Shown: piece after piece, positions 37,332 through 49,700 of the stretch
How positions within the stretch are numbered: position 1 is the first letter of the stretch
Layout: each line of letters begins with the position of its first letter
The notes under the pieces: model-generated
What the model was told of the DNA's origin: nothing
Seen by the model: only the letters and a program-made list of their open reading frames with translations
Database searches by the model: none
Position numbers and translations under genes: made by a program
Assembly: GCF_028769735.1 (NCBI RefSeq)
Contig: NC_088172.1
Location: 66,922,631 to 66,986,630 of the forward strand
Reading direction: 5' to 3'
DNA: 64,000 nt
Origin: Zonotrichia leucophrys gambelii
Taxonomy: Eukaryota > Chordata > Aves > Passeriformes > Passerellidae

Positions 37332-40300
37332 ATATAGGACTGAGAGATTAAGGCAAGGGGGGCCAAATGTCCATTATTAAGGCTAGGCATTTGCTTAATG
37401 TAAAAGACAGTAAAGAAAAGAGGTTAGGACTCTTTTAGTACTGTTTTCTCCTCCTGCCTGAGAAGTTTGTTCCTGAATCAACTAACACTGGTCTATATTG
37501 ATAGACCTAGAAAAAAACCCAGCTAAATTAGTAAAGCATTTCCAAATTTTCTTTTTCAGTCTGCTATGTACACAAATTTGTAAGGAATAAATAGAAAGTG
37601 AAGTCCTTCCTGTATTTCATGTTCAGAATTCAGAATAGAAAGGTTTCTTTTAATATTGGTCAAAATTTTGCATGATCATGGTGATAGAGAAATAAAATGG
37701 GAAAATGTGTCAGGATGCTGTTGAACATTGGTGTTTTCAGATCATTTTTTCTGCAGTAGAGTACAGATTCAGTGTTGTAATAAAATCTCAACTTACAGCC
37801 ATCATGGAGAAAGTTAGGAAGCAAATACAGTCATAGTCCCTAAAGAAAACTTTACCCAGGCTCCTTTTGTGACTTGGCAGCAGCAGCCTGTCATGAGCAC
37901 TTCACCAACTCTCTCCTGATAGACTCCAGCACTCTGGTTTCACTTGTGATCAGGGTAAATGGGGTTCTTGGGTCTGAAGCAGTGTGCTGTTGCTGGTATG
38001 CTAGGGGGAGAGTAATCTCTTGTTAATGTTCATGTTAACATCTGATCCATCTGCCTAGTCAGTATCAGCAGTAATGAGGAGTAGTTGCTTGCTATGCTCT
38101 GTGTGTGCGTGTATGGGAATATCAAAGCTGCTCTGTGGTTTGGTGCTGATCTTTAGGAGAGAAGTTAAAAGAGCATAACAGATGTTCCCCTCAAATAGCT
38201 CCAGAGCTAGCAGGGCTGCATCAGTAACCAGGCTCGTGGACAGAGGTGTGAAATGCAAACAGCCTGCTGAATAAAATATGCCCAGCTCCTGGTTTTGTCT
38301 GGTGTTTCTATGGCAGCATGGGGCACCATGGCCTGGTGCAGCTGAGCAAACTGGTCTCCTCAAACCTGGCTAATAACTCTCTTGCATGCTTGCCAGGGAG
38401 TAAAAGGAGAGGCTTCTCCTTTTGGGCTTGTTGGCAGCAGTGCTTCTCATGGAAACAGCTTCAGCTTAAAGAAATTATTTTATGGACTGTTAGAGAGGAG
38501 GAGTGAGAAAAGACAGTGAAAACAAGGCAGAAGGGCCATCAGAGACACAGGTGGCTGACACTAAATATCCACTCAAAAGACACAAAAGTGGGAAGAAAGG
38601 GTGCAAAGGAAAGATGTCAGCAACAGTTTTCAGAGGACTGAGCTGGAAAAAGAAGGCATGGTGACCGAAGTGGGGATGAATGTTCTTTTTGGGGAAATGA
38701 AAAGGAAGGTAGGAAGGAGGATCTGTAAGGTGTTGCGAGGATTGGGCTGAGGTTGTGGCTGTTTTTGTAGCTTCCTGGGAGCTCTCCTTTCTCAGGGACA
38801 TATCACCAGGCAGGGTGTGAATAGAGAAGGAAGCCAATGCTTTTGCTTGCTATTGCTTTACACGCGCCCACCCTGCATCACTGTGTAAGGATCAGTATCA
38901 GCATATCTTTAATTAAGAACTTGGGTCTTCAATCCTACAAGCCGATTTGGGAACCAGTATTTACAGATGAGTGACTTTAATTTTCCTCTCATGTTCTCAA
39001 TGAACAGCATATGAAAGCAGAAAGGAAAAAGGTGCTCTGTCTTGTAACTCCAAGTAATGTTATAGATGTGGGAAGAATGCTTGTGGTGAAATTTCTAGTG
39101 AAATTTCAAAGTGCTGTTAGACTGAGATTAACAAAATTAGAAATCCCACTTAATTTTGGTAAGGAGTAAATTTGGTGTTACTATTGTAACTTAATGTGTG
39201 ATAAGATAAAATAACCAAGTCTGCCTGTTTGAGAAGACTCCAAACAAGGCAGATTTTGACCTTTTATTGCTAGCAAAAGTTTATTTACCTTTGCAAATAA
39301 GCAAATGAAATACAAAGTGAAAGTGACTCATAGTGATAGGCAGTTACTTGGAGGTCAGCAATGAGATAATGTTTCACATTAACTGAATTGAATGAAGGAT
39401 GAGTACAAAAACATAAAAAATTTGCTAATTCCTTTTAAGCCCCCACTAATCTATGTGATTGTGGATAATCCTTCAGGATGGCACTAAAATCAGTATGTGG
39501 AGTGTAGTCATAAGTATGATGTTCAGCCTGCAGCATTGCTTGTAGCCCACTAAAGATTTTAGGACACTGCATTGCATATAACTTTTATTTGACCAAAATA
39601 GGAGTGTCTTCAAAGCTAGAAGTGTCCCTATCAGCCTCTTCTCTGTTTTAGGTTTCTTCAGTATTAGATCGGATGAAGCAAAGAACACAAATGTGTTTTT
39701 CCAAATCTAAAGACACAAGTTTGTTTAGGTCCTGGAGACATTGAAAGCAGGAAAGTTCCTGACTTACTGGGGAAAAAGGCAAATTAACACCTGCATATCA
39801 TCATGTCTCCTTACAACTTATGTTCTGGGGCCATGTACTTCAGGGTTAATGTTCTTTACCAAAGATTAGGAATGCTCTCTCTAGTCAAAGGACCATTTGA
39901 CCTAACATGGTTTCTTCTCACTCCTTCTGTTTTCTTTTCCATTCCTTCCACTTGGAAATCTTTCTCAAGACAAGCAAGCTGAAAAATGCAAACCCTCAAC
40001 TTAGCAGGCGATTAAAAGATGCCTCAGTTATGCCTAGACAAGCTGCTCTTGTTACATGCATGTTGTTCTTCCTTCAGTCTCTAGGTTTAATAGTGAGTAT
40101 CATTTTTAATAAAAAGATGGAAATGTACTTCAGAGTAGTCTTGAATGTGTGACACAGGAAAATGAAGAGGTGTAGATAGGGCGAAAGTGTCCTTACAGTT
40201 GAAGTCTCCCATGCTTCATTAGGAATATAATTTAATTGAAAGTCAGGTTTTTTTACAGTTTAGCTTCAGAAGCTTTATTTACTCTGTGCAGCACTGATTT

Positions 40301-42003
40301 CTGTGCAAACTGCTCCTTCTAAGCTTTACCAGGACTGCCACTGCAACTTGTTCAGACAGACAGATGGTGTGCCATTAAATCCACCTGCCTGCCTCATCAA
40401 CAGGGACTGTGGGCATTGGATGGTTTATCTGCTCTTAGGGAGGGGGAAGAAAAATCCAGCATTGATACTAAAGCAATTTGGTGCAGCATTGTTTATGACA
40501 ACCCTGAAAGTGATAAGGGGAACTTCTAAAGGACTTGCCCAGATTTTCTTTTTTTTTCCATTTTCATTTAGATGGTCCTTTATCTTCATTGTTGCTCTCT
40601 TATTTTCATTCTGGACCTTTGGTTGTTTAATGTTGAATAGAATACCGGAACACTTGAACAATAGATGAAAATAAGCCTTGTGCTTAAAGACAAAAGCTTG
40701 TATTCAAATAAAAGCAATTGGTATCTAAATATGATATCAAACTGAGATCTTAAAAAAGTTAAAAGCAGCACTTACAAAAAAAAAAAAAAAAAAAAAAAGG
40801 ATTGTTCTCATATGTATGAATAGTTTGTAATGACTTAGGCAGGTTTACCAAATAACCTGATTCAAGGACTTTGTTTCTGGCAAAAACTGGCCTATGAGAA
40901 AAGCCCATGGCTATTAATCACTGCCCATTCTAGACTTCTCAAGAGAGCTTAAGGCAAATGTACAAACGAAGAACAAAAAAACAACCCCCAAATTATAAGT
41001 CTATTTCGTCTTAACAAAAGTGTAATATTAACTTGGTGAATCTTGATAAGTTCTTGATTTTCCCCTTCTGTAAGTGTTGGTTGATATTTGCTTGGCAAGC
41101 AACTAGCCTTGCTGCAAGTTTTGATTAGCAGAGATGAAGGGCTTTTGTTTGGGTTCCATTTTGTTTGCTGTACGGGAGTTCAACAGTATGGGGAGGAATG
41201 TTTGCACAACATGCATTTCTTATGGTCTGGGAGCTTGGTCACATTTTTATGTGAAATTAGTGATGCAGGTTCCTTTTTCTAATAAATTATCACTGAATTC
41301 TACAGCAGTGTAATGTAGAACAAGAAAGGACATTGCACAGATTCATGGGATTGTTGTGTCTTTCAAAACCTAAGAATTAATGTGGTTCTTAAATCTACAC
41401 ATGTATCAGTTATTTCTGTCTGGTAGCTCTCAAAATTTCCTTTTCTTTATGTTGGAGATGAACCATATTTTATCATTCATAAAAGACTGAAGCTTCATGA
41501 TTAATTCTAAGATAAGACATTTTTGAAGACCTATTGATGGATGGCAATATGTGAAAATAAAGATCAAAAGCAAGTGTCATGATATGGAAGAAAGACAGTG
41601 GGAAGAGCTTAAGTTTTCTTTATCAAATGACTAAACCTCAGTTTTAGTGGAAGAATTCCCACTACTTTCCCATGATCCCTTAATCGTGAGGTAGGATGGA
41701 GGACTTAAAAAACTGGATGGTAAAATGCAGTACATATGAAAAACCCACAATAGCTTACAGAGATATTGTTCAAGTATATGAGCTCCATAAGCAGAAATAT
41801 TATGGCCAGATATTCCTATGAATTTATATATTTATGTTCAAAGTAATAGCTGATGGTAAAACAGAGGGCCAGAATGACTCCAAGCACGTAGGATTGCAGC
41901 ATTTTCAGTCTATGCCAAAGATCACCTCTCCACCTACTTCCTCATGCCTCTAACTTGACTATTTTGTGGTGCTCTTGGGGTTCATGTACATAAAATGTCT
42001 TAT
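37332..42003. other. non-coding stretch, no gene recognised
   Basis: Unique AT-rich sequence with a 23-A tract at 40776-40798. An AATAAA lies at 40707-40712, upstream of that tract. Open frames of 60-121 codons occur on both strands (for example 38490-38837 minus and 40303-40668 plus) without recognisable domains. Nothing else is identified. Confidence 0.6.
40776..40798. repeat. 23-bp poly-A tract
   Basis: Twenty-three A residues following A-rich sequence. An AATAAA lies 64 bases upstream, farther than the usual 10-30 bases, and no flanking direct repeat was found, so a processed retrocopy is not supported. Confidence 0.9.
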
Positions 42004-42313
42004 GGATCTCAGCAGTGATGGTTCTGACACTGTGCTGGTACAGGGCAGTATCGTGGACTTGAGCAGAACACAGAGCTGATAATATTGAGATGTTTTTGTT
42101 ATTGCTGAGCAGGTCTTGCACAGAGCCAAGGCTGTTTCTGCTGCTCTTATTGCCACACCGATGAGGAAGCTGGGGCTGCGTGGGAGGCTGGGAGGAGACA
42201 CAGCCAGGGCAGGTGACCCAGACTGACCAAAGGGATACTTTTACTCTTCCACTGCAGGGGGAGTGATGAGTGTCTGCATGGGCTTGGTGGTTGGCTGGGG
42301 TTAAACCACGACA
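42004..42313 (-). mobile_element. internally deleted retroviral LTR, minus strand
   Basis: Read on the minus strand from 42313, the sequence opens TGTCGTGGTTTAACCCCAGC, which I recognise as the start of a widespread songbird endogenous retrovirus LTR. The text follows that LTR to about 42240 (GAAGAGTAAAAGT), then jumps to its later part (ATCCCTTTGGTCAG, from about 42235), through the CTGCTCAGCAATAAC motif and on to TACCAGC near 42032. The central few hundred bases expected between these two segments are missing, so the copy carries an internal deletion. The end near 42004 is diverged and no target duplication could be matched. Its first 15 bases match 13 of 15 in the LTR at 24044, so the two share a terminal motif but not their bodies. 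Confidence 0.7.
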
Positions 42314-43545
42314 CACCCTTAAATGGTATCTGTGCTTCTCCCCTAGTCTGCTTCACCCTTAATTTCACTTATTGGCACACTGCCTTGCACTATTGCTCTC
42401 CATCACCCTAGTTCTCTCCCAGGTGTGTGGTTAAGAATGTGGATAATACATGTCATTAACTCCCTGACCCTGGGTTTGTGGTGTGTAGAGATGTTATTAA
42501 GGGTTTGAGGTATTAACAATCAGAGATGAAGGCAAGCTTTCCCAGTAAGTGCTGACCTGATGTACAAGGTTAATATAACTGTTTGATCTGCTTAATGATG
42601 ACTGATAACATTAAATATTTGCTGAGTAAACTTCCAGGAATCTAAATGGCTATTACAGATAGCAGGTAAAATGTGTGCAAGGAAGCCTATTTCATACTGG
42701 TTTAATGGGATGGCCATGATAAATGGTCTTTTAGTTGTTGCACTATTTACCGGCCCTTGGTTTGGGGCTTAATATCAAACACCATCGTAAAAGACACAGT
42801 CTTCCTACCTGATTAATTTCTCAGATAGTGTTAAAAGATTTAGCTGTAATATCTATTATTAAGGAAGCTGTGTTCAAATCTAGCTGTGGTGCCTCTTTTG
42901 CTTTTATGTCCCTTTTTATGCAGTTCAAGACAAGTATTTCAAGAAATCAGCAGCTTCACTATGGCCTGAATGGCCAGACACTTACTCAAATACTTATATT
43001 CCCCTTTGGGATTGAAACACATTTTGTTTCCAGCTGGAGAAGAGATTACAGTTCAGTTTCCTCTGAAGGAATACGCTATACATGCACCCAAATTGCTAGG
43101 TGGTCTAAACCAGCATGAGTTTTTGTGGATGATGGCAGGATTTGCTTCATGGCCCCATTACAGCTCTTAAATAGAGCAGCAGCAGGCATTGCAATGGGAG
43201 CTGATGAATGGGTGTTTTCTAATCTCAGGGAATTAATACTGTGTTGTCATTAGTGCTTCCCCGCCTTTCACAGCAATGAGATGATAGTTTGATTTCTACT
43301 TACAAATATGGGCAGAACTATCCCATCACAACTTCTATGCCTTGGTCTCCTTTTCTTTGCAGCTCATTTGAATTGTGTGAAATGGAGCATGTGGACTGGT
43401 GCCTAGCTTGTTCATGCACGAAATGATGTGAATTGACTTGTTTATTCCCTGAATTCTCTTTATGGACTCATTTTAAAATAAGTTCCTCAGCTACTGATCT
43501 GAGTAGTTTGTGAGATGGTTGAAATGCTGTAATTTTCCATTTCAG

Positions 43546-43587
43546 AAATGGAATGGAAAATGCAGCAGCTGGAGTGAAAATTTTCAG
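43546..43587 (+). other. unproven candidate micro-exon
   Basis: A good acceptor (AATTTTCCATTTCAG ending at 43545) and a good donor (TTCAG|GTATGT at 43587/43588) enclose exactly 42 bases. One frame is open and phase-neutral (KWNGKCSSWSENFQ) and a second is also open (NGMENAAAGVKIF), so the reading frame is undecided. No family is recognised. Splice-site quality is the only support. Confidence 0.15.
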
Positions 43588-43878
43588 GTATGTTCACCAT
43601 CATCAGTTTGCATAAACCAAAAGCTTGACACTGATGCTCTGCATCTGGGGATCTAGGCCATTAGAGAGATAATGTACAGTGAATAAAATTTGATTGAAGT
43701 GTGCTGTGATATTCACTTGAGAAAAAGGTGTTATTTACATAATACTACAACCATGCAAATCTGAAAGTATTGCTTAGGCAGATTGTTTTCTAAACAGATT
43801 TAGTAGCCAGCAAATGTGAAGCTTAAGTTATAAGGTTTTTTTTTATTTTCAACAAAAGAAAATGTTCTTTCAAGAGCC

Positions 43879-43894
43879 TTTTTTTTTTTTTTTT
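43879..43894. repeat. poly-T tract
   Basis: Sixteen consecutive T residues, read directly. Confidence 0.9.
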
Positions 43895-44660
43895 GTTATT
43901 GAATTTTACACTTTTTCATAATTTTATTTTCAAGCTTCATGGATGTGATCTCACTTCCCATAACAGTGATGAAAGAAGTTCCCGAACTGCTCCTTCTAAC
44001 AGTTTTATAGGACTGATAACTACCTAAGAGCTTTGCATGGCTTTCTTGCTCACCCCCTCCCCCCCAATAATTTTCTTCATTTGTGGAGGGAACTCTCATT
44101 TCTCTCACTGCTACACTCTTCCTTTGCAAGGAAAAAGTGCTTTGGAGCCTGGTGCATTGCTTTTGGGAAATTACAGCCTCCATGTCTGACTGATATTTGT
44201 TTTCCCTGCTCTTCTTTCAATTTTTTTTCTCAATTTCTGACAGCAGACTGTTGTGGGGCACATAAACTTTTATGTTCCTACTTAATTCGGTTGCACCTAG
44301 AACAAAGTAGTGCTGCTTTTGTTGTTTCAGTCTCATTGAAAAGCTTTGTGCTATCAGAATGCTGTGTAAATCGTGAGGAATATGATACTTGGCTAGCCAT
44401 AGGTATTTCAGCTCTCAAAAGAAGAAGGAGATTTGAGGTGCCAACAGGAGAGCTTTTAGGAACAGGTAGATAGTTCTTGTATTTCTGATTTGTGTTATCA
44501 GAATGAGCATGCATGTTAAAGAATATCCATTTACTTATTTAAATAACCCATACACCTCTATATAGAGACATTTTCTGAATTTTCTCTTTTACCTTGTACA
44601 TTACCTTGTAATGCTCTGCAATGAGTAAACCTTTCAAGCATGCATGAAGAGATAATGCCA

Positions 44661-44794
44661 CTGAGGTGAGCTCAGAGCATGGTGCTATAACACAGAGGTT
44701 GTGGATTTGATGTCCATATGGGACATTCATTTAAGAGCGGGGCTTGAAAATCCTTGTGGATCCCTTCCAAGTTAGAACATTCTGTGACTGTGTT
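44661..44794 (+). mobile_element. tRNA-Ile-derived SINE with CR1-like tail
   Basis: The first part resembles a tRNA-Ile gene: an A-box-like GAGCTCAGAGCATGGTGCTA (from 44669), then GTTGTGGATTTGATGTCCAT (from 44699), which follows the T-arm and B box, and ATATGGGACA matching the acceptor end. About eight bases of the D loop are missing, so it is not a working tRNA. After about 20 bases comes a CR1-like 3' end: GGCTTGAAAATCCTTGTGG, then ATCCCTTCCAAGTTAG, ending with ATTCTGTG plus ACTGTGTT. A tRNA-Ile head with a CR1 tail is the design of TguSINE1 described in zebra finch, which was mobilised by CR1 enzymes. Pol III would be the ancestral promoter, and both boxes are now damaged. The 5' limit is approximate and no target duplication was seen. 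Confidence 0.75.
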
Positions 44795-45348
44795 AATATA
44801 AATATTCTCTTCTATTTCATCCTTTTGAAATACGCTTCACTGGCTCACTTAACTCTTCAGCTGCCAGAAGAAACAGCTTTTCCCTGATGGGTGAAAAAAG
44901 TTCTATACTGACAAGTGCTGAGATGTTCTTGATTCATTCATGGATTGGTTGCTTGATTTGAACGGTCTTCTATTACTATAGATACTCAGAACATAGTAAT
45001 TTGTTATCCATCATCAAACTAATTTTGAAGCTTTTCTTCTGCATTTTTACATAATTTAACATAGCAAATAAGAATTGCCATTTTGTTATCCTAAAATAAT
45101 ATTTTGATAAAAATGTGAAAATAGGGACGGCATAAAGTCACAGAGTTACATTATATTTTGGGTTAATTAAAAAGCAAAATGTCTTAAGAGAGAGTATAGA
45201 AAATTGCAGTCTGGTTGTGTTTGTATCCCCCTCTTTTCTCCTTGGAAATCTGCCCCAGTTTGAAAGTCTCAATATCTTTGTAAGACTGCATCTTAGATAA
45301 TTGTCTTAAATGCTGTTCATAACTGTGTGAGTACTCTGATAGGGTTTT

Positions 45349-45370
45349 ATATATATATATATATATATAT
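45349..45370. repeat. (AT)11 microsatellite
   Basis: Eleven uninterrupted AT dinucleotides, likely polymorphic in length. Confidence 0.95.
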
Positions 45371-46726
45371 GCTTGAAAAAGTGTAATATTTGTTTTGGTT
45401 TAAGTGTATTGTAAGCCTCCTTAACAGGTTCTTTGCACTTCAGCATTTCACAGTTAATTTTCCTTCTTCAATTGCACTACATCAATTTTATTGCTTCTTC
45501 ATAAATAAACCGGAACTTTTCTGTTTAAATATATAACCATTTTTTAAAAAATTAATTTTGCCTACAAATTTTCTTGGTCACAAACCTTCATCCAATCTTA
45601 ATTTTCTGTAAGCCAAAACAATTTTTCATAAGAGTCGCCTATATCATGTGCCTTATAAGTAACATATTCAACAAATTGAACACATCAGCAAATTTTAAGA
45701 GGGGAACTCAGTAGAGTATGGAGTACTGTAATGTTACCTAGGTGGATGACTTGTGTGGCAATGCTTTTTTTGAATGATTTCATGTGATACTTAAACTATG
45801 CAACTACTTCAAAAATTTTTGAGTGAAACACTCTTGAGCAAAGTTAATGCCTCACTCTTTGAAGGCTGTTTGAGCATTGCTATTTGAATTTGCATGGCAG
45901 GACATTAAAGTGTTCCTTTTGTATGCTTCATCCATTGAAGTAACTGGTGTTTTCAGAACTTTATAATAATAGACTTTTTGTCAGGAAAAAAAGGTATATA
46001 AACAGTACAGTCATTTGTATAGTGTCAGAGGGATTTTCTGCAATGTTAACCACAAACATGAAAATATCCTGGGAAACCTAAAAAGGACCTATCAAGAAAT
46101 CATACCTAAAACCTACTTCAATAATTTTGTATCAGCTGATGTACCTGACAAAGCTAAAGAGTGCCTATGTAAAGTAGAGGATAGTGAGGCTTCCCTTTTC
46201 TTGTTCTTTAAAAGTTTTGATGTGGTTTTTGATTGTATTGTAATATGCATTTCTCACTTGCAGTTTTTATTTGAAGTTTATGAACTGCAGATCTGATAGT
46301 GTTGAACTCTTGGATCCATTTTCCTATTAGTGGTGATAGATATTTTTAAACTGAGTGCCAGTAATGATGCACATCTATGATGATAAATGAGCTTTTATGA
46401 ATGTGGGATTTTACAAGGTGGGGATGCAGCAATCAACAAGCACCTCCTCAAGTCCATGCCATGACAGCTCTTGAACACTGCTATATCTAGTGTTATTGTT
46501 GCTTTTAACAGCTTCCCTCTTTAAAGCCGCTTAACTTTGTCGTCACACACCTGCTCTTGGAAGATTGCAGGTTTTCCCAACTTCCCACCAGGAAAGCTGC
46601 ATATACATTTTGTGGCATAGGATGCTCTGCCCCTAAAATGCCTGTGTAATTGCAAGTACTTCTCTATGAATGCTGAGCAGTACTCAGTAAACCAGTGTAT
46701 GCCATAGCTCCTGCTGCTTTGGGCAG

Positions 46727-46797
46727 TCAATTGATGACCATTTGTTGTTACAACCTGGGAAGTTCTGGAGAGGCTGGGGGCAGAAAGGTGCAGAAAG
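46727..46797 (+). other. unproven candidate exon
   Basis: A pyrimidine-rich acceptor (GCTCCTGCTGCTTTGGGCAG ending at 46726) and an AAAG|GTGAGA donor at 46797/46798 bracket 71 bases open in two frames. The 3' part contains a tandem duplicate of GCAGAAAGGT, which places two possible donors 10 bases apart. With two frames open and no homology, coding status is doubtful. Confidence 0.12.
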
Positions 46798-49700
46798 GTG
46801 AGAAATCTGCATATTTCCAATGTTTGTTATACTGTTTCTCCCAATAGGTTGCATGATCATCTCTGAGGCAGATGTTGGCCTAATTGCTCTGACCCAAGAT
46901 AGCCTCGTGCTTTTGTGCCTGTGTCCTATTTGCTAATCACATGTGGCTGCTTCACTGGGATAGTTTTAAACACAAGCCTGAGGGAGACAACCAATACAGC
47001 CTTTTTGAGTAGCTTTTCATTAAGGTTGCTGCTGTTGCAATTTAAGTTCATTGCTGTTAGGCATGGCTTCTGTTCAGTGTGTGCTGTGGTGATATGTGCT
47101 TCAAAGTTGACTCTACCTTTAAGGGCAGCAAAGCTCGTTTACTGCCTACCCTGCCCCCAGCCCCCACATTTTCTTCAGGCTGATGTGGCTTTTTTCCTGA
47201 TTGAAAATGGCATCAGACTTCTGTTTCTGTGACAGGAATACACCTACACAAGAAGTCTGCATCCCTTAATTTCAACAGGAACCACTACACAGACTTGTTT
47301 GTTTGTTTGCTCTAGCAGCTGTGTTTGAAACCTCAACTATCTGCATTCTACAGTCCTTAAGGAGGAATTTTTATTAGTTGTAAAGTCATATCCATTATTA
47401 TTTTTGTTTTAGTATTATCTGCTGTAATGTAACTAGAAACTAATCCCTTCTCACTACCAATGTAATCCCTCTATTTCCTCTGTAATAGATGCCTTTCAGA
47501 CTAGTATTGCAAGTAATTAGAATGGCACCATTTGTGAGTTTGAATCACAAGTAATTGACGTTTACACCATATGTTGTTTGGCGCTCTATTTTGGGCAAGC
47601 AATTTAAAAAAGCATTTCTGTCTGAGTATGCTATAGGAAGAAAGAAAAAAATCAGCTTTCATTACCTGTTCTTCTTACCCATTGTGAATCTATGCTGTTG
47701 GTCAGCAGGCTATTCTGTACAAAAAATTTTTCAAATTGTTTTATATGTCTCCCTATGTGAATATTTTAGGCTAAGTTAAACAATCTGTCAACACATGCAA
47801 GGAGTTTCCTTCAGAAAACAATCCATAAATCTTTCAGCCCTATTCCCGCTGCAGTTTCACAGTGTCACAGTGTTCAGCAGTAGAAATTGTGTTCCTATTT
47901 CTCTGTTCTGACTTAAAATTCAAGTTCAAGACTTAAAGTTCAAGCTCCATGTTCAGCAGCGGCAGTAGGTTCTTGCTCTGAGAGGCCTCTTGGCTGTGCT
48001 CACACTGCACCCCCTGAAGCCCTTGTGGGACAGCTGGCATATTCTAGAACATCACCTGCATGCCCCTGATCGAGGCAGGCAGTGTTCCCTCAGCGCAGGC
48101 TGAGATCCCAAACACATCCACCTGTCCTCACAGCACTGCCTTGCTCCTCCCGGGAAGCCTCCTACCAATGGCCTGGGAAATCAAACTGCGAGCTGGTGTT
48201 TCCAGCCTTCTGCAGAATGATGGGCAGCTGACTGGCACTGCAATTCCTGTATGGCCAGCTGTGGCTGTGTGCAGCAGGAGCAGGATCTGTGCTCTGTGAG
48301 CGTGGGACAGTGTGAGCAGTCGGGTGGGATGGCTGGAATTTCATCATATGTGACCAAATGAGCAGCTAGGCATTTATTGTTCATTAAGTACATTTTAGGT
48401 AGACATACCCCCATTCTGACTGTTTGTGAAGGGAAAAGAGCACTCTATAAAAAAACTTAAACATTTGAACAGTGATCTGACAAGAATTTACCATTAAAAT
48501 AAAATAAACCTGAAACCACTAGTACCATACTGTAGATATTTAAATGCACTGATTGCAACTTCAAGTGCTAATTTTACGCTCAAAACACTTGAAACAAATT
48601 GACAAGAATTGTTCATAAATTCTAGGAACAAATGGAAATTACTGCCTGCCAGACTACCTGGGCTTAGAGAGTGTATCTTTTTTGTCTAATGGATACACTG
48701 AAGCCAGTATGATTCCAGACTGGTGTATCTGGGTTTCTGAAATCTCTCAACAGTTTAAAACCAAAACCAAATCACCTCGTTCCTGTTACCTGTCCTGTCA
48801 ATCCATGTATTTTCTCCCCACATTTTTTCTTCCCTCTCTCTAACCTTTTATCTCTGGCTTTGTTATTTCAAGCTAAGGAATGAGTTTGCATCCTTTATTT
48901 TACTGAAGTGGTGTTCCTGTCAGATATGTGTGTAACAGTAATGATGGCAGTAAAGTGGTGATTTTAAGAGGAGTGATGTTTGCTGATAAGTGCTAGGAAC
49001 CATTGTTCTGCATCTTACCTTACCCAGGGTTACTTGGCAGATGTTCAGAGCTCAGAAACTCATTTTTACTATTTGGCTTCCAAAGATGATGGATGAAAAA
49101 CATTTACACTTCTGACTCAGAAACAGATGAATTTAGCTCTTTACCTCAGTACTTATTGCTAATTATTGAGTTTTATAGTGCTATCTTTAAAACCTTAGCA
49201 GCTAGAATTGTGGTAATGCATTAGAGATGTGACTTTATCTTTTTAAAGTAAAACATTTATTTGCCCATCTACAAGAAGCTTTAAAAGTGAAATTAGATGT
49301 GGTATAGCCTTAAGAGCTGGAAGACACATAAAAAGGGTGCAGTATTAATTTCAGAATACTTGGCTGTTTTTAGGGGAGTCATGTGGTTTTTGGGAGAAAA
49401 GTCTCCCATTTTGAATTTCTGTGTTGAGCAGCTGAGCAGGCTGAAGGCACAGGAAGGGGATGAGGAAGCTGCACAGGGCTTTCCTGTGTGCCTTGGAGCT
49501 GCAAGGGGTCAATCACTTTTTCCCTCTAGCCCGGTTACATGTCTGAGCCCAGTGCTAGGAAGAAATAGTTATGGAACAGAGACTTCTTTTCCTGAGTGAT
49601 TCAGTAATATGAAATGGCATTATTGTAAATAAAGTAGTTGTCATCAATAAATTTTGGTGCAATAGAATATTGGTCCAGGACTGGTGCTTACAAAGAATGC

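Larger units (their letters stand above)
42314..44660. other. non-coding stretch with one micro-exon candidate
   Basis: Unique AT-rich sequence between the LTR and the SINE. It has a 16-T tract at 43879-43894 and a possible 42-bp micro-exon at 43546-43587. The 146-codon plus-strand frame at 44033-44473 starts in pyrimidine-rich sequence and has no recognisable domain. Confidence 0.6.

Noticed and set aside
40707..40798. Processed retrocopy ending in a poly-A tract
   Set aside because: The AATAAA is 64 bases from the tract, no flanking direct repeat was found, and no coding similarity lies upstream.
44033..44473. 146-codon plus-strand open frame
   Set aside because: Starts in pyrimidine-rich sequence, has no recognisable domain and no good splice context.
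44661..44735. A functional tRNA-Ile gene
   Set aside because: D-loop bases are missing, the B box is altered and a CR1-like tail follows, so it is the head of a SINE.
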